Shown here: positions 7,889-14,923 of the stretch, piece after piece | How positions within the stretch are numbered: position 1 is the first letter of the stretch | How the letters are laid out: each line of letters starts with the position of its first letter | The notes under the pieces: model-generated | What the model was told of the DNA's origin: nothing | Seen by the model: the letters and a program-made list of their open reading frames with translations, nothing else | The model's database searches: none | NCBI GenBank assembly: GCA_017475845.1 | Contig: JAFVEU010000297.1 | Location: 1-22,547, forward strand | Source: Lachnospiraceae bacterium | GTDB taxonomy: Bacteria > Bacillota > Clostridia > Lachnospirales > Lachnospiraceae | Length of the DNA stretch: 22,547 nt | Reading direction: 5' to 3' | Translations under genes and position numbers: made by a program

Positions 7889-9208
7889 ATGAAATCAGGT
7901 ACTGAGAAAATATATCAATATGCCATCCAGGGAGGGAATGCCCTTACCGGCGAGGTGGAAATAGGCGGTGCAAAGAACGCAGCCCTGGCCATACTTGCAG
8001 CTGCCATAATGACTGATGAGACCGTCACCATTGAAAATATGCCGGATGTGAGGGATACCAACGTACTTCTGGATGCCATGGCGGGTATCGGCGTCATGAT
8101 AGAGAGGCCGGACCGTCATACCGTAAAGATCAACGGTTCCATGGTCAGGAACGTTAATATCGAGCATGATCTTATAAGAAAGATCAGGGCTTCGTATTAT
8201 CTTATAGGAGCTCTCCTCGGGAAGTATTACGAGGCGGAGGTACCCCTTCCCGGTGGCTGTAATATAGGCAGTCGTCCCATCGACCAGCATTTAAAAGGAT
8301 TCAGGGCTATAGGAGCTAATGTCAGGATAGAGCACGGCTCCATAATCGCAAAAGCCGAAAAGCTGACAGGTGCCCATATTTATATGGACGTGGTAAGCGT
8401 AGGTGCCACCATCAATATACTTATGGCTTCCTGCATGGCCGAGGGCAAGACTATTATAGAGAATGCCGCAAAAGAGCCCCATGTGGTTGATGTGGCAAAC
8501 TTCTTAAACAGCATGGGCGCCAATATCAAGGGGGCTGGAACCGATGTCATAAGGATCAAGGGAGTTTCCTCTCTTCACGGAGCCACCTATTCTGTAATAC
8601 CGGATCAGATAGAGGCGGGAACCTTTATGTTTGCCGCTGCGGTTACGGGTGGAGATATCCTGATAAAGAATGTCATCCCCAAGCATCTGGAATCCATAAG
8701 CGCCAAGCTTATGGAGATCGGCTGTCAGGTGGAGGAATATGATGACAGTGTAAGGGTCAGGAGAAACGGAAAGCTTTCCAACACCCAGATAAAGACCCTT
8801 CCTTATCCCGGATTCCCTACAGATATGCAGCCTCAGGCCGGAGTGGCCCTGTCTCTTTCGGAGGGGGTCAGCACCATTACTGAGAGCATCTTTGAAAACC
8901 GCTTCAGATACGTGGATGAGATAATGAAGATGGGGGCTAATATTAAGGTTGAGGGTAATACAGCCATCATTACCGGCGTGGAAGCCTTAAGCGGCGCACA
9001 TATCACGGCACCCGATCTCAGGGCAGGCGCGGCACTGGTACTGGCAGCCCTGGCTGCAGACGGCGTTTCCACCATTGACGATATCCGTCTTATAGAGCGG
9101 GGTTATGAGGATTTCGACATGAAGATAAGGCAGCTTGGGGGGATCATTGAGAAGGTCACCGACACAAAGGCTGTCAGAAAATTCCGCATGAGATCCAGAG
9201 CCGTGTGA
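7889..9208 (+). CDS. murA: UDP-N-acetylglucosamine 1-carboxyvinyltransferase (MurA)
   Basis: A 439-residue cytoplasmic enzyme that transfers enolpyruvate from PEP to UDP-GlcNAc, the first committed step of peptidoglycan synthesis. Visible motifs are GGAKNAAL with Lys29-Asn30, KIRASYYLIG with Arg100, the loop PGGCNIGSRP with catalytic Cys124 (equivalent to E. coli Cys115, the fosfomycin target), and PGFPTDMQPQ with Asp312 (E. coli Asp305). Family length is about 420, so it is complete with a slightly longer N-terminus. Firmicutes often carry two MurA paralogues; which one this is cannot be decided. The ribosome site is modest (AGGGAA about ten bases upstream). It follows the Pro/Gln-rich gene and ends only 15 bases from the convergent HD-GYP gene. 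Confidence 0.95.
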   Translation: MKSGTEKIYQYAIQGGNALTGEVEIGGAKNAALAILAAAIMTDETVTIENMPDVRDTNVLLDAMAGIGVMIERPDRHTVKINGSMVRNVNIEHDLIRKIRASYYLIGALLGKYYEAEVPLPGGCNIGSRPIDQHLKGFRAIGANVRIEHGSIIAKAEKLTGAHIYMDVVSVGATINILMASCMAEGKTIIENAAKEPHVVDVANFLNSMGANIKGAGTDVIRIKGVSSLHGATYSVIPDQIEAGTFMFAAAVTGGDILIKNVIPKHLESISAKLMEIGCQVEEYDDSVRVRRNGKLSNTQIKTLPYPGFPTDMQPQAGVALSLSEGVSTITESIFENRFRYVDEIMKMGANIKVEGNTAIITGVEALSGAHITAPDLRAGAALVLAALAADGVSTIDDIRLIERGYEDFDMKIRQLGGIIEKVTDTKAVRKFRMRSRAV

Positions 9209-9223
9209 ACGGAGAACGGAAGA

Positions 9224-10294
9224 TCAGAGTATCGCTTCTACAAAGATCCCGTGCTCACGGGACAGATCCACATAGTGATTTCCGCATTGAACCATAGGCT
9301 TTGAAAGGTCGAGCTTGTTTATGAGCACGATATCTCCTTCCATGCCATTGGAAAGCCTTACCCTGTTATGCATATAGGTATTCACTATATATCCAAGGAA
9401 AATAAGGATATATTCCGGATCGTATTTCTGCAGGCCTTCCTGCTCGAAAATGCTTATGACCTGGAAGGGGCACAGGGGGCCTCTGTAAACCCTGGCGCTG
9501 GTCATGGCGTCATAGACATCGGCAATGGAAACTATACGGGCAAAACGGTCTATCCTGTTGGTCTTCAGCCCGAAGGGATAGCCCGAGCCGTCACATCTCT
9601 CGTGGTGCATAAGAGCCGCATTTTTGATGTGATCGTCGATATCCATGGTCTTAAGCTTGTTATAGCCCTCCAGGGAATGGGTCTTTATTATATCGTATTC
9701 TTCGGTGGTCAGCTTTGCGGGTTTGGATATGATGGATTCGGGCACCATAAGCTTTCCCACATCATGGAGAAGACCGCAGAGAGTCAGGGTCTTTATGTCT
9801 TCCTCGTCCATCTTTATCCACGTGCCGAAAACATGGCAGATAAGGGCCACATTAAGGCAGTGGGCATAGGTGGGGTCATCATACATCCGCATATTATGGA
9901 GCATGTCGAAGATATGGATGCCGTTTGAGTTTTCTTCCAGCAGCTTCTCGGGCTGTTCCAGAAGAGCATCGGTGTCAATGACGTTTTTGGTGATGATGTC
10001 ATTGACGGAGCCCTTGAACTCCTCCATCTCTTCCTCGTATTCCTTCTTGAATCGGATAAATTCCTCACTGGATCTGATCCTTTCGGAATAGGTGGGTTCG
10101 GGAGCCTGAGCCTCGGAAGGTTCAACACTGTCTTCCTTTATATTGACCGCGGAAATGGAATAAAACTCCAGCTTGGTAATGGCCTTGTCCGTAAGGGTCA
10201 GTCCCTTGGGCAGGATAAGCTGGTTATTATGGGAGAAAACGTCCTCCGCGGTAACCATTCCGGGTATCAGATTGCTGGTCATTATTCTGGGCAT
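9224..10294 (-). CDS. HD-GYP domain protein, probable cyclic-di-GMP phosphodiesterase
   Basis: A 356-residue soluble protein. Residues 1-60 form a small N-terminal domain seen in clostridial HD-GYP proteins (SNLIPGMVTAEDVF, LILPKGLTLT), and 61-125 is a charged, probably helical linker. The HD-GYP domain covers about 130-300 with metal ligands in place: His145, the HDVGK motif (His177-Asp178-Lys181), His206, HHERCDGSGYP (His230, His231, Asp235, Gly238-Tyr239-Pro240) and ADVYDAMTS (Asp259). The intact GYP signature supports c-di-GMP hydrolysis rather than a degenerate sensor. No transmembrane segment or receiver domain is seen. GGAGG sits eight bases before the ATG, and a good promoter lies upstream at 10345-10316. 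It is divergent from the VTC gene and convergent with murA. Confidence 0.95.
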   Translation of the reverse strand: MPRIMTSNLIPGMVTAEDVFSHNNQLILPKGLTLTDKAITKLEFYSISAVNIKEDSVEPSEAQAPEPTYSERIRSSEEFIRFKKEYEEEMEEFKGSVNDIITKNVIDTDALLEQPEKLLEENSNGIHIFDMLHNMRMYDDPTYAHCLNVALICHVFGTWIKMDEEDIKTLTLCGLLHDVGKLMVPESIISKPAKLTTEEYDIIKTHSLEGYNKLKTMDIDDHIKNAALMHHERCDGSGYPFGLKTNRIDRFARIVSIADVYDAMTSARVYRGPLCPFQVISIFEQEGLQKYDPEYILIFLGYIVNTYMHNRVRLSNGMEGDIVLINKLDLSKPMVQCGNHYVDLSREHGIFVEAIL

Positions 10295-10315
10295 TACATA
10301 TACCTCCGAAAGTAT

Positions 10316-10345
10316 AGTATATTGGATTTACCGATGTTTAGTCAA
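10316..10345 (-). promoter_or_regulatory. Sigma-A promoter of the HD-GYP gene
   Basis: On the minus strand TTGACT (10345-10340), 18 bases and TATACT (10321-10316) precede the HD-GYP start at 10294. A second TATACT lies at 10316-10311, with a less favourable spacing. The -35 box abuts the plus-strand TTGATT at 10346-10351; together they form the palindrome TCAATTGA (10342-10349). Confidence 0.7.
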
Positions 10346-10363
10346 TTGATTTTCCGCCCAAAC

Positions 10364-10392
10364 TTGCATTGAATCCCCTTAAAGGATATACT
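10364..10392 (+). promoter_or_regulatory. Candidate promoter of the VTC-DUF4956 operon
   Basis: TTGCAT (10364-10369), 17 bases and TATACT (10387-10392) face the VTC gene. Initiation six or seven bases downstream would fall on or beside the ATG at 10399, giving a leaderless or near-leaderless message. An alternative, TTGATT (10346-10351) with 17 bases to TTGAAT (10369-10374), has a worse -10 box but would leave an 18-base leader containing AAAGGA. Confidence 0.5.
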
Positions 10393-10398
10393 GTAAGG

Positions 10399-11112
10399 AT
10401 GAAAAATAAGGTGTTTCGCCACGAGTTAAAATATCTCATGTCCGAAAGAGAGGCCGTTTTGATCAGGTCCCGCTTAAGGGAAAAAGCCCGGATAGATGAA
10501 CACGCGGTGAATGGAAGTTATTTTATCAGGAGCCTCTATTTTGATGATCTCCGGGAAAGTGCCTATGGGGATAAACAGGCGGGCACGTCGGAGCGGAGAA
10601 AGTTCCGGATCAGGATCTATAATTACAGTGATGATGTCATAAGCCTGGAATGTAAGGAAAAGAAGGGCAGCTACATCCTTAAAAGGTCCGGACGGATCTC
10701 TAAAGAGGAGCTTGACCGGATACTTTCCGGAGATTACTCTTTCCTTCCTGAAAGGGAGGAAAGCGTTCTGAAGGAGTTTTATATCTCCTTATGTTCCGAG
10801 GGACTGCGGCCCTCTGTTATGGTGGATTATGACAGGGTTCCCTATGTATTTGATCCGGGGACGGTCAGGATCACCTTTGATGAGAATATACGTTCAGGCT
10901 TCATGAGCTATGATCTTTTTGATAAAAGTATTCCGGTGTTTTCCGCCATGGATCCCGGGATGCTCATCATGGAGGTGAAATTTACCGAATATCTGCCCGA
11001 TACGGTTAAGGATCTTATCGAACCCGGTGCTGCGGTACAGCTTGCGGCATCGAAATTTGTCATGTGTTCGGATGTAATGAGAGATATAAGAGGATTCAGG
11101 AGAACAGTATGA
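10399..11112 (+). CDS. VTC-domain protein (polyphosphate-polymerase-like)
   Basis: A 237-residue protein matching the VTC domain, the triphosphate-tunnel fold that in yeast Vtc4 makes polyphosphate from ATP. The tunnel motifs appear in order: FRHELKYL (residues 6-13), FIRSLYFDD (42-50), RKFRIRIY (67-74), SLECKEKKG (82-90), RITFDENI (157-164), IMEVKF (190-195) and ASKFVM (217-222). These alternate Arg/Lys/Glu residues bind triphosphate and metal in the family. No membrane segment is present. Start ATG 10399 is preferred because the domain begins at once; an in-frame TTG at 10369 overlaps promoter sequence. Its stop overlaps the next gene's start (ATGA), so the two are translationally coupled. 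Polyphosphate synthesis is plausible, but bacterial members of this type are poorly characterised. Confidence 0.88.
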   Translation: MKNKVFRHELKYLMSEREAVLIRSRLREKARIDEHAVNGSYFIRSLYFDDLRESAYGDKQAGTSERRKFRIRIYNYSDDVISLECKEKKGSYILKRSGRISKEELDRILSGDYSFLPEREESVLKEFYISLCSEGLRPSVMVDYDRVPYVFDPGTVRITFDENIRSGFMSYDLFDKSIPVFSAMDPGMLIMEVKFTEYLPDTVKDLIEPGAAVQLAASKFVMCSDVMRDIRGFRRTV

Positions 11113-11789
11113 GCGTAAAGGCAATGATAAAGAAGTCAATTCTCGAGTCGGATATGTACAATCAGTCCATATCCTTAAGCACGCTTATGACCATAATGGT
11201 GGATATGCTGCTGGCACTGGTTATAGGGCTTTTGATCTATGAGATATACAAGCGTTACTTTAACGGAGTGGTATACAGCAGGAGCTTTGCCATGACTCTT
11301 ATCGGGATGACGGTGCTGACCTGTATGGTAACCCTGGCCATCAGCACGAATATAGTCATTTCCCTGGGTATGGTGGGTGCGCTGTCCATAGTCAGATACA
11401 GAACAGCGATAAAGGAGCCTCTGGATATCATGTATCTGTTCTGGGCCATCACCATGGGGATCACCATCGGGGCCAGCATGTACCTTCTGGCTGCGGCAGG
11501 CATGTTCTTCATGCTGGTCATCGTCGCGGTGATGCACAGAAAGCAGGAGAAGGCACAGGCATATGTCATGATCTATCATGGCAGCAACGAGGCGGAAAAG
11601 GATGTGCTGGAGCTCATGAAGAATATCCCCCACGGAGTAAAGAGCAGGATCTTAAGGGGAGATGAATATGAGGTATCCATTACCCTTGACCTCAATGAAA
11701 AGGAACTTGATATAGCCGACAGAGTACGCTCGGTGAACGGAGTAAGGGATGTTACCCTTATCTCCTACAACGGAGAGTATCACGGCTAA
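11109..11789 (+). CDS. DUF4956 family membrane protein
   Basis: A 226-residue protein with about four or five hydrophobic segments in residues 24-142, including the family-typical stretch SLGMVGALSIVRYRTAIKEP between membrane segments. A cytoplasmic C-terminal domain of about 80 residues follows (YVMIYHGSNEAEKDVLELM and ending VNGVRDVTLISYNGEYHG), which looks like a small alpha/beta fold. DUF4956 proteins have no established function. They are known to occur beside VTC-domain proteins, and the four-base ATGA overlap here argues for a membrane complex with the VTC protein. ATG 11109 is chosen because CAGGAGA lies upstream; an in-frame ATG at 11064 would lie inside the VTC gene. A channel or anchor role for the product of the VTC enzyme is inference. 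Confidence 0.88.
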   Translation: MSVKAMIKKSILESDMYNQSISLSTLMTIMVDMLLALVIGLLIYEIYKRYFNGVVYSRSFAMTLIGMTVLTCMVTLAISTNIVISLGMVGALSIVRYRTAIKEPLDIMYLFWAITMGITIGASMYLLAAAGMFFMLVIVAVMHRKQEKAQAYVMIYHGSNEAEKDVLELMKNIPHGVKSRILRGDEYEVSITLDLNEKELDIADRVRSVNGVRDVTLISYNGEYHG

Positions 11790-11896
11790 TGGAGCATGTC
11801 TGTTCTTCAGACATGCTCCGGGGACCGGCCGCACCGCGAAGCGGACTTAAATCGGACGGTCCTCCCGTAAAATGGAGTATGTCTGTTCTTCAGACA
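11788..11896 (+). repeat. Duplicated hairpin motif flanking a structured core
   Basis: A 26-base motif at 11788-11813 recurs at 11871-11896 with 25 of 26 bases identical. The first copy extends into a perfect 12-base stem, 11791-11802 with 11808-11819, around a TTCTT loop. The second keeps only the inner six pairs (TGTCTG/CAGACA). The first begins on the TAA stop of the DUF4956 gene. No T-run follows either hairpin, so they are not classic terminators. Only two copies exist here, so this is not a CRISPR array. Confidence 0.8.
11821..11862 (+). other. Structured intergenic element between the two hairpin copies
   Basis: GGACCG (11822-11827) pairs with CGGTCC (11857-11862), enclosing CCGC-GAA-GCGG (11834-11844) and a 12-base unpaired 3' strand. 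The layout (outer stem, a GCCGC segment, an inner stem with GAA loop, a 3' bulge) resembles 4307-4345. The whole gap 11790-11926 contains no convincing gene and no clear promoter for ireB. Confidence 0.5.
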
Positions 11897-11926
11897 AACC
11901 GATAAATACAGGAGGGACAAGAGAGA

Positions 11927-12196
11927 ATGAAGGATTTGGAAAGTACCCAGATGTTCAGGGTTGAGAAGGAACCGGAAACAGGGGTGAAGGTGGTTCTATC
12001 CACCGTGTATGAGGCCCTTACGGAGAAGGGCTACAATCCCATCAGCCAGATAGTGGGATATATCATGTCGGGAGACCCCACCTACATCACCAGCCATAAT
12101 AACGCCAGAAGCCTTATCATGAAGGTGGAGCGGGACGAATTGGTGGAAGAACTCCTGAAGCAGTACATTAAGAGCAGCGGATGGGATAAGGAATAA
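11927..12196 (+). CDS. ireB: IreB family regulatory phosphoprotein (UPF0297)
   Basis: An 89-residue protein with the family pattern: MKDLESTQMFRV at the N-terminus, VLSTVYEALTEKGYNPISQIVGYIMSGDPTYITSHNNAR in the middle and a helical C-terminus. In Enterococcus faecalis IreB is phosphorylated on N-terminal threonines by the PASTA kinase IreK and modulates cephalosporin tolerance; Ser6 and Thr7 are candidate equivalents here. The length is as expected. The start has GGAGG at 11911-11915 with an 11-base spacer. It leads the conserved ireB-ruvX-DUF1292 trio and its stop is immediately followed by the ruvX ATG. Confidence 0.95.
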   Translation: MKDLESTQMFRVEKEPETGVKVVLSTVYEALTEKGYNPISQIVGYIMSGDPTYITSHNNARSLIMKVERDELVEELLKQYIKSSGWDKE

Positions 12197-12621
12197 ATGA
12201 AATATCTGTCTCTTGACTATGGATCAAAGACCGTGGGCGTGGCTGTGAGCGATGCCACCGGGAGTGTGGTGCGGGAGCTGGAGATAATTCGGAGAGAAAA
12301 GGAAAGGCTCTCCGTCGTACCTGTGCCCGTATAGAAGAGATCATAAAGACGGAAGGGGTGGAAGCCATTGTTATAGGGCTGCCCCTTAATATGGACGGCA
12401 CTGAAGGCGAAAGGGCGGAAAAGACCAGAACCTTCGGTGATATGATAGCCAGGAGAACAGGTCTGCCCGTGCGTTTTCAGGACGAGAGACTGACTACGGA
12501 AGAAGCATACTGGATAATGGATGAGAACAATATAAGGAGCCGGGAGGACAGGAAAGCCCATACGGACAGCATGGCAGCAGCCGTGATCCTTGGGGATTTC
12601 CTTAACAGCACCGGCAGGTAA
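12197..12621 (+). pseudogene. ruvX: ruvX (YqgF), Holliday junction resolvase-like, frameshifted as read
   Basis: Starting at ATG 12197, directly after the ireB stop, the frame encodes the RuvX N-terminus MKYLSLDYGSKTVGVAVSD and continues to LEIIRREKE, then runs into a TAG at 12332-12334. The rest of the protein continues in another frame from about 12304: ALRRTCARIEEII, VIGLPLNMDGT, ERAEKTRTF, FQDERLTTEEA and HTDSMAAAVILGDFL, ending in TAA at 12619-12621. One extra base near 12297-12307, within GAAAAGGAAAGG, would restore a full-length protein of about 141 residues. RuvX/YqgF is an RNase H-fold protein linked to 16S rRNA maturation. All motifs either side look intact, so a recent deletion or a sequencing error in the A-run is more likely than decay. 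No canonical slippery heptamer is in frame. Confidence 0.85.
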
Positions 12622-12625
12622 GATC

Positions 12626-12889
12626 ATGGACAGTGTACAGTTTACACAGGAAGACGGAAGCAGTATTGATTATTATGTGCTTGCAGAAGCAAAGGTCGGA
12701 CAGTATTCCTATCTGCTCTGTACCGAGGAGGAAGAGGGAGATGCTGAGGCCTTTGTTTTAAGGGCTGAACTTACGGGAGAAGAAGAGGAAGGTGATATCC
12801 TCTACGAGAGCGTGACAGATGACAAAGAGCTCCTGACAGCCATTGAAGCACTGGGAAAGCAGCTTGATGACGTTGAGATCGAGCTGTAG
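12626..12889 (+). CDS. DUF1292 family protein (YrzB-like)
   Basis: An 87-residue acidic protein starting MDSVQFTQEDGSSIDYYVLAEAKVGQYSYLL, followed by Glu-rich loops and a C-terminal helix (KELLTAIEALGKQLDDVEIEL). The pattern of a DG-containing strand, a YLL strand and an acidic body fits DUF1292, and the position right after ruvX matches the Bacillus yrzL-yrrK-yrzB order. Function is unknown. ATG 12626 lies four bases after the ruvX stop with a weak AGGTAAG ribosome site, so coupling to ruvX translation is likely; the ruvX frameshift could therefore reduce its expression if real. Confidence 0.85.
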   Translation: MDSVQFTQEDGSSIDYYVLAEAKVGQYSYLLCTEEEEGDAEAFVLRAELTGEEEEGDILYESVTDDKELLTAIEALGKQLDDVEIEL

Positions 12890-12901
12890 CGGAGGTGTTT
12901 T

Positions 12902-14578
12902 TTGAAAAATGACATAAATGTATCCGGCTCAAAGCTCAAGATCATAGCACTGGGCGGTCTTGAGCAGATCGGTATGAATATTACCGCCTTTGAGTACGAG
13001 GACAGCATCATTGTGGTGGACTGCGGCATAGCATTCCCCGAGGATGATATGCTGGGAATAGATCTCTGTATACCCGATGTTACTTATCTCAAGGAAAATC
13101 TTGAAAAAGTAAAGGGTTTTATCATCACCCACGGTCATGAGGACCATATAGGCGCTCTGCCCTATGTATTGAAGGATGTGAACGCTCCCATATATGCCAC
13201 GAAGCTCACTATAGGCCTTATAGAGCATAAGCTTGAGGAGCACGGGCTCTTAAAGAGCGTAAAGAGAAAGGTAGTACAACATTCCCAGTCCATAAATCTC
13301 GGGAAATTCAGGATAGAGTTCATAAAGACCAATCATTCCATTGCGGACGCATCTGCGCTGGCAATCTATTCGCCTGCGGGGATAGTGGTACATACCGGAG
13401 ATTTCAAGGTGGACTATACTCCGGTCTTCGGAGATGCCATAGATCTGCAGAGGCTGGGAGAGATCGGGAAAAAGGGCGTTCTGGCCCTTATGTGCGACAG
13501 TACCAATGCGGAAAGGGAGGGCTTTACAAGATCGGAACGCACCATCGGCAGCGTGTTTGATTCTCTTTTTGAGACCCATAAAAAGGGCAGGATAATAATC
13601 GCGACCTTTGCCTCCAATGTGGACAGGGTGCAGCAGATCATCAATACCGCCTATAAATATGACAGGAAGGTCATTGTGGAAGGGCGTTCCATGGTGAACA
13701 TCATCAATACGGCCCAGGAGCTGGGCTATATCAAGGTACCCGATAACACCCTAATAGATATCGACCGGAGGAAGGATTATCCCGACGAGAAGGTGGTGCT
13801 TGTCACTACCGGAAGTCAGGGCGAGTCCATGGCTGCCTTGTCCAGGATGGCCATGAACATGCATAAGAAGGTGACCATTAAGCCCAATGACACCATAATC
13901 TTTTCTTCTACCCCCATACCCGGAAATGAGAAATCCGTTTCAAGGGTCATCAATGAGCTGGAATCCAAGGGGGCTGATGTTGTTTTTCAGGAGACCCATG
14001 TGTCGGGTCATGCCTGCAGGGAAGAGATAAAGCTTATCTATTCCCTGGTAAAGCCCGAATATTCCATACCCGTACACGGGGAGTACAGGCACCGTCATGC
14101 ACAGGCCCTGATAGCGGAGGAGCTGGGTTATGACCATGACCATATCCTTATGATACATACCGGGGATGTGCTGGAGATAAGCGAAAAGGACGGGGCTTCT
14201 GTTACCGGCCACGTTCATACCGGTTCCATTTTTGTGGACGGACTGAGTGTTGGCGATGTGGGAAATATAGTGCTCCGGGACAGACAGCATCTGGCGGAGG
14301 ACGGCATAGTGATCATAGTGCTCACCCTGGAAAAGGGCACGGGACAGGTGCTGGCAGGTCCGGATATCGTGTCCAGAGGCTTTGTATATGTGCGTGAATC
14401 GGATGCCCTGCTGGAGGATTCCACAGAGGTTCTGGAGGAAGCAATGGACAGCCTTACGGAAAAGGGTATCAGCGACTGGGGAAAGATAAAGAATACCCTG
14501 AAGGATTCCCTGTCGGATTACCTGTGGAAGAAGACAAAGAGGAGACCTATGATACTCCCCATTATTATGGAGGTTTAG
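12902..14578 (+). CDS. rnjA: Ribonuclease J
   Basis: A 558-residue beta-CASP metallo-beta-lactamase ribonuclease with 5' exonuclease and endonuclease activity, central to mRNA turnover in Firmicutes. The first metal motif THGHEDHIGALPYV (His77, His79, Asp81, His82) is intact, followed by KTNHSIADA, VHTGDFKVD and the beta-CASP region (LMCDSTNAEREGFTRSE, ATFASNVDRVQQ, GRSMVN, TGSQGE, SSTPIPGNE, HVSGHA, PVHGEYRH). The C-terminal domain is present. Length is typical. The start is TTG at 12902: GGAGG at 12891-12895 lies six bases upstream and no better in-frame start exists. Firmicutes often have J1 and J2 paralogues, and the choice of rnjA is by best guess. Confidence 0.95.
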   Translation: MKNDINVSGSKLKIIALGGLEQIGMNITAFEYEDSIIVVDCGIAFPEDDMLGIDLCIPDVTYLKENLEKVKGFIITHGHEDHIGALPYVLKDVNAPIYATKLTIGLIEHKLEEHGLLKSVKRKVVQHSQSINLGKFRIEFIKTNHSIADASALAIYSPAGIVVHTGDFKVDYTPVFGDAIDLQRLGEIGKKGVLALMCDSTNAEREGFTRSERTIGSVFDSLFETHKKGRIIIATFASNVDRVQQIINTAYKYDRKVIVEGRSMVNIINTAQELGYIKVPDNTLIDIDRRKDYPDEKVVLVTTGSQGESMAALSRMAMNMHKKVTIKPNDTIIFSSTPIPGNEKSVSRVINELESKGADVVFQETHVSGHACREEIKLIYSLVKPEYSIPVHGEYRHRHAQALIAEELGYDHDHILMIHTGDVLEISEKDGASVTGHVHTGSIFVDGLSVGDVGNIVLRDRQHLAEDGIVIIVLTLEKGTGQVLAGPDIVSRGFVYVRESDALLEDSTEVLEEAMDSLTEKGISDWGKIKNTLKDSLSDYLWKKTKRRPMILPIIMEV

Positions 14579-14582
14579 TTCT

Positions 14583-14912
14583 TTGGACGGCAGACTCTAT
14601 GATGATGTCATTAATTTTACGGAATGCATTAAGGATACCCCGGAATACAGGGAATATCAGGAAAAGAAGCACCGGATAGAGGAGTTCCCCGAGCTCATGG
14701 AAAAGGCGGAGCTCCTTAAGAGACAGAACTTCGAATTGTACGAAAGCTACGATTCGGAACGGGATTCTGTAGAGAAGATTAGGAAATTTGCGGACAAAAA
14801 TGAAGAGATCTTCATGGATCCGCTGATAAATGATTATCTTACGGCAGAGGGAGATTTCTGCCGGATGCTGAGAGAGATCCTGGATATGACCATGGAAAGG
14901 ATCGACTTTTAA
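14583..14912 (+). CDS. YlbF/YmcA family protein
   Basis: A 109-residue all-helical protein resembling the Com_YlbF family (formerly DUF964): an N-terminal helix (DDVINFTECIKDTPEYREYQEKKHRI), a central FPELMEKAELLKRQNFELY and a C-terminal INDYLTAEGDFCRMLREIL. In Bacillus YlbF and YmcA partner with YaaT in a complex that steers RNase Y cleavage. Lying directly after RNase J, a link to RNA decay is attractive but inferred. The start is TTG 14583, with GGAGG at 14569-14573 (spacer nine) overlapping the end of rnjA, so the genes are coupled. Confidence 0.8.
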   Translation: MDGRLYDDVINFTECIKDTPEYREYQEKKHRIEEFPELMEKAELLKRQNFELYESYDSERDSVEKIRKFADKNEEIFMDPLINDYLTAEGDFCRMLREILDMTMERIDF

Positions 14913-14923
14913 GGGAGATTTTT

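Noticed and set aside
9368..9928. Plus-strand open frame opposite the HD-GYP gene
   Set aside because: It mirrors the catalytic HD-GYP domain on the minus strand, has no ribosome site and no recognisable motif.
11791..11819. Intrinsic terminator after DUF4956
   Set aside because: The 12-pair stem is strong but is followed by GGGGACC, not a T-run.
11788..11896. CRISPR-like repeats
   Set aside because: There are only two copies, the repeat is part of a hairpin, the interval is not spacer-like, and no cas genes are present.
11789..11905. 38-codon frame starting on the DUF4956 stop (TAATG)
   Set aside because: Its sequence is made of the duplicated hairpins and structured core; the near-repeat is read in different phases in the two copies, which argues against selection for protein.
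12197..12621. Programmed -1 frameshifting in ruvX
   Set aside because: The run GAAAAGGAAAGG does not give an in-frame X-XXY-YYZ heptamer and no clear stimulatory structure was seen; recoding of this family is not known to me.
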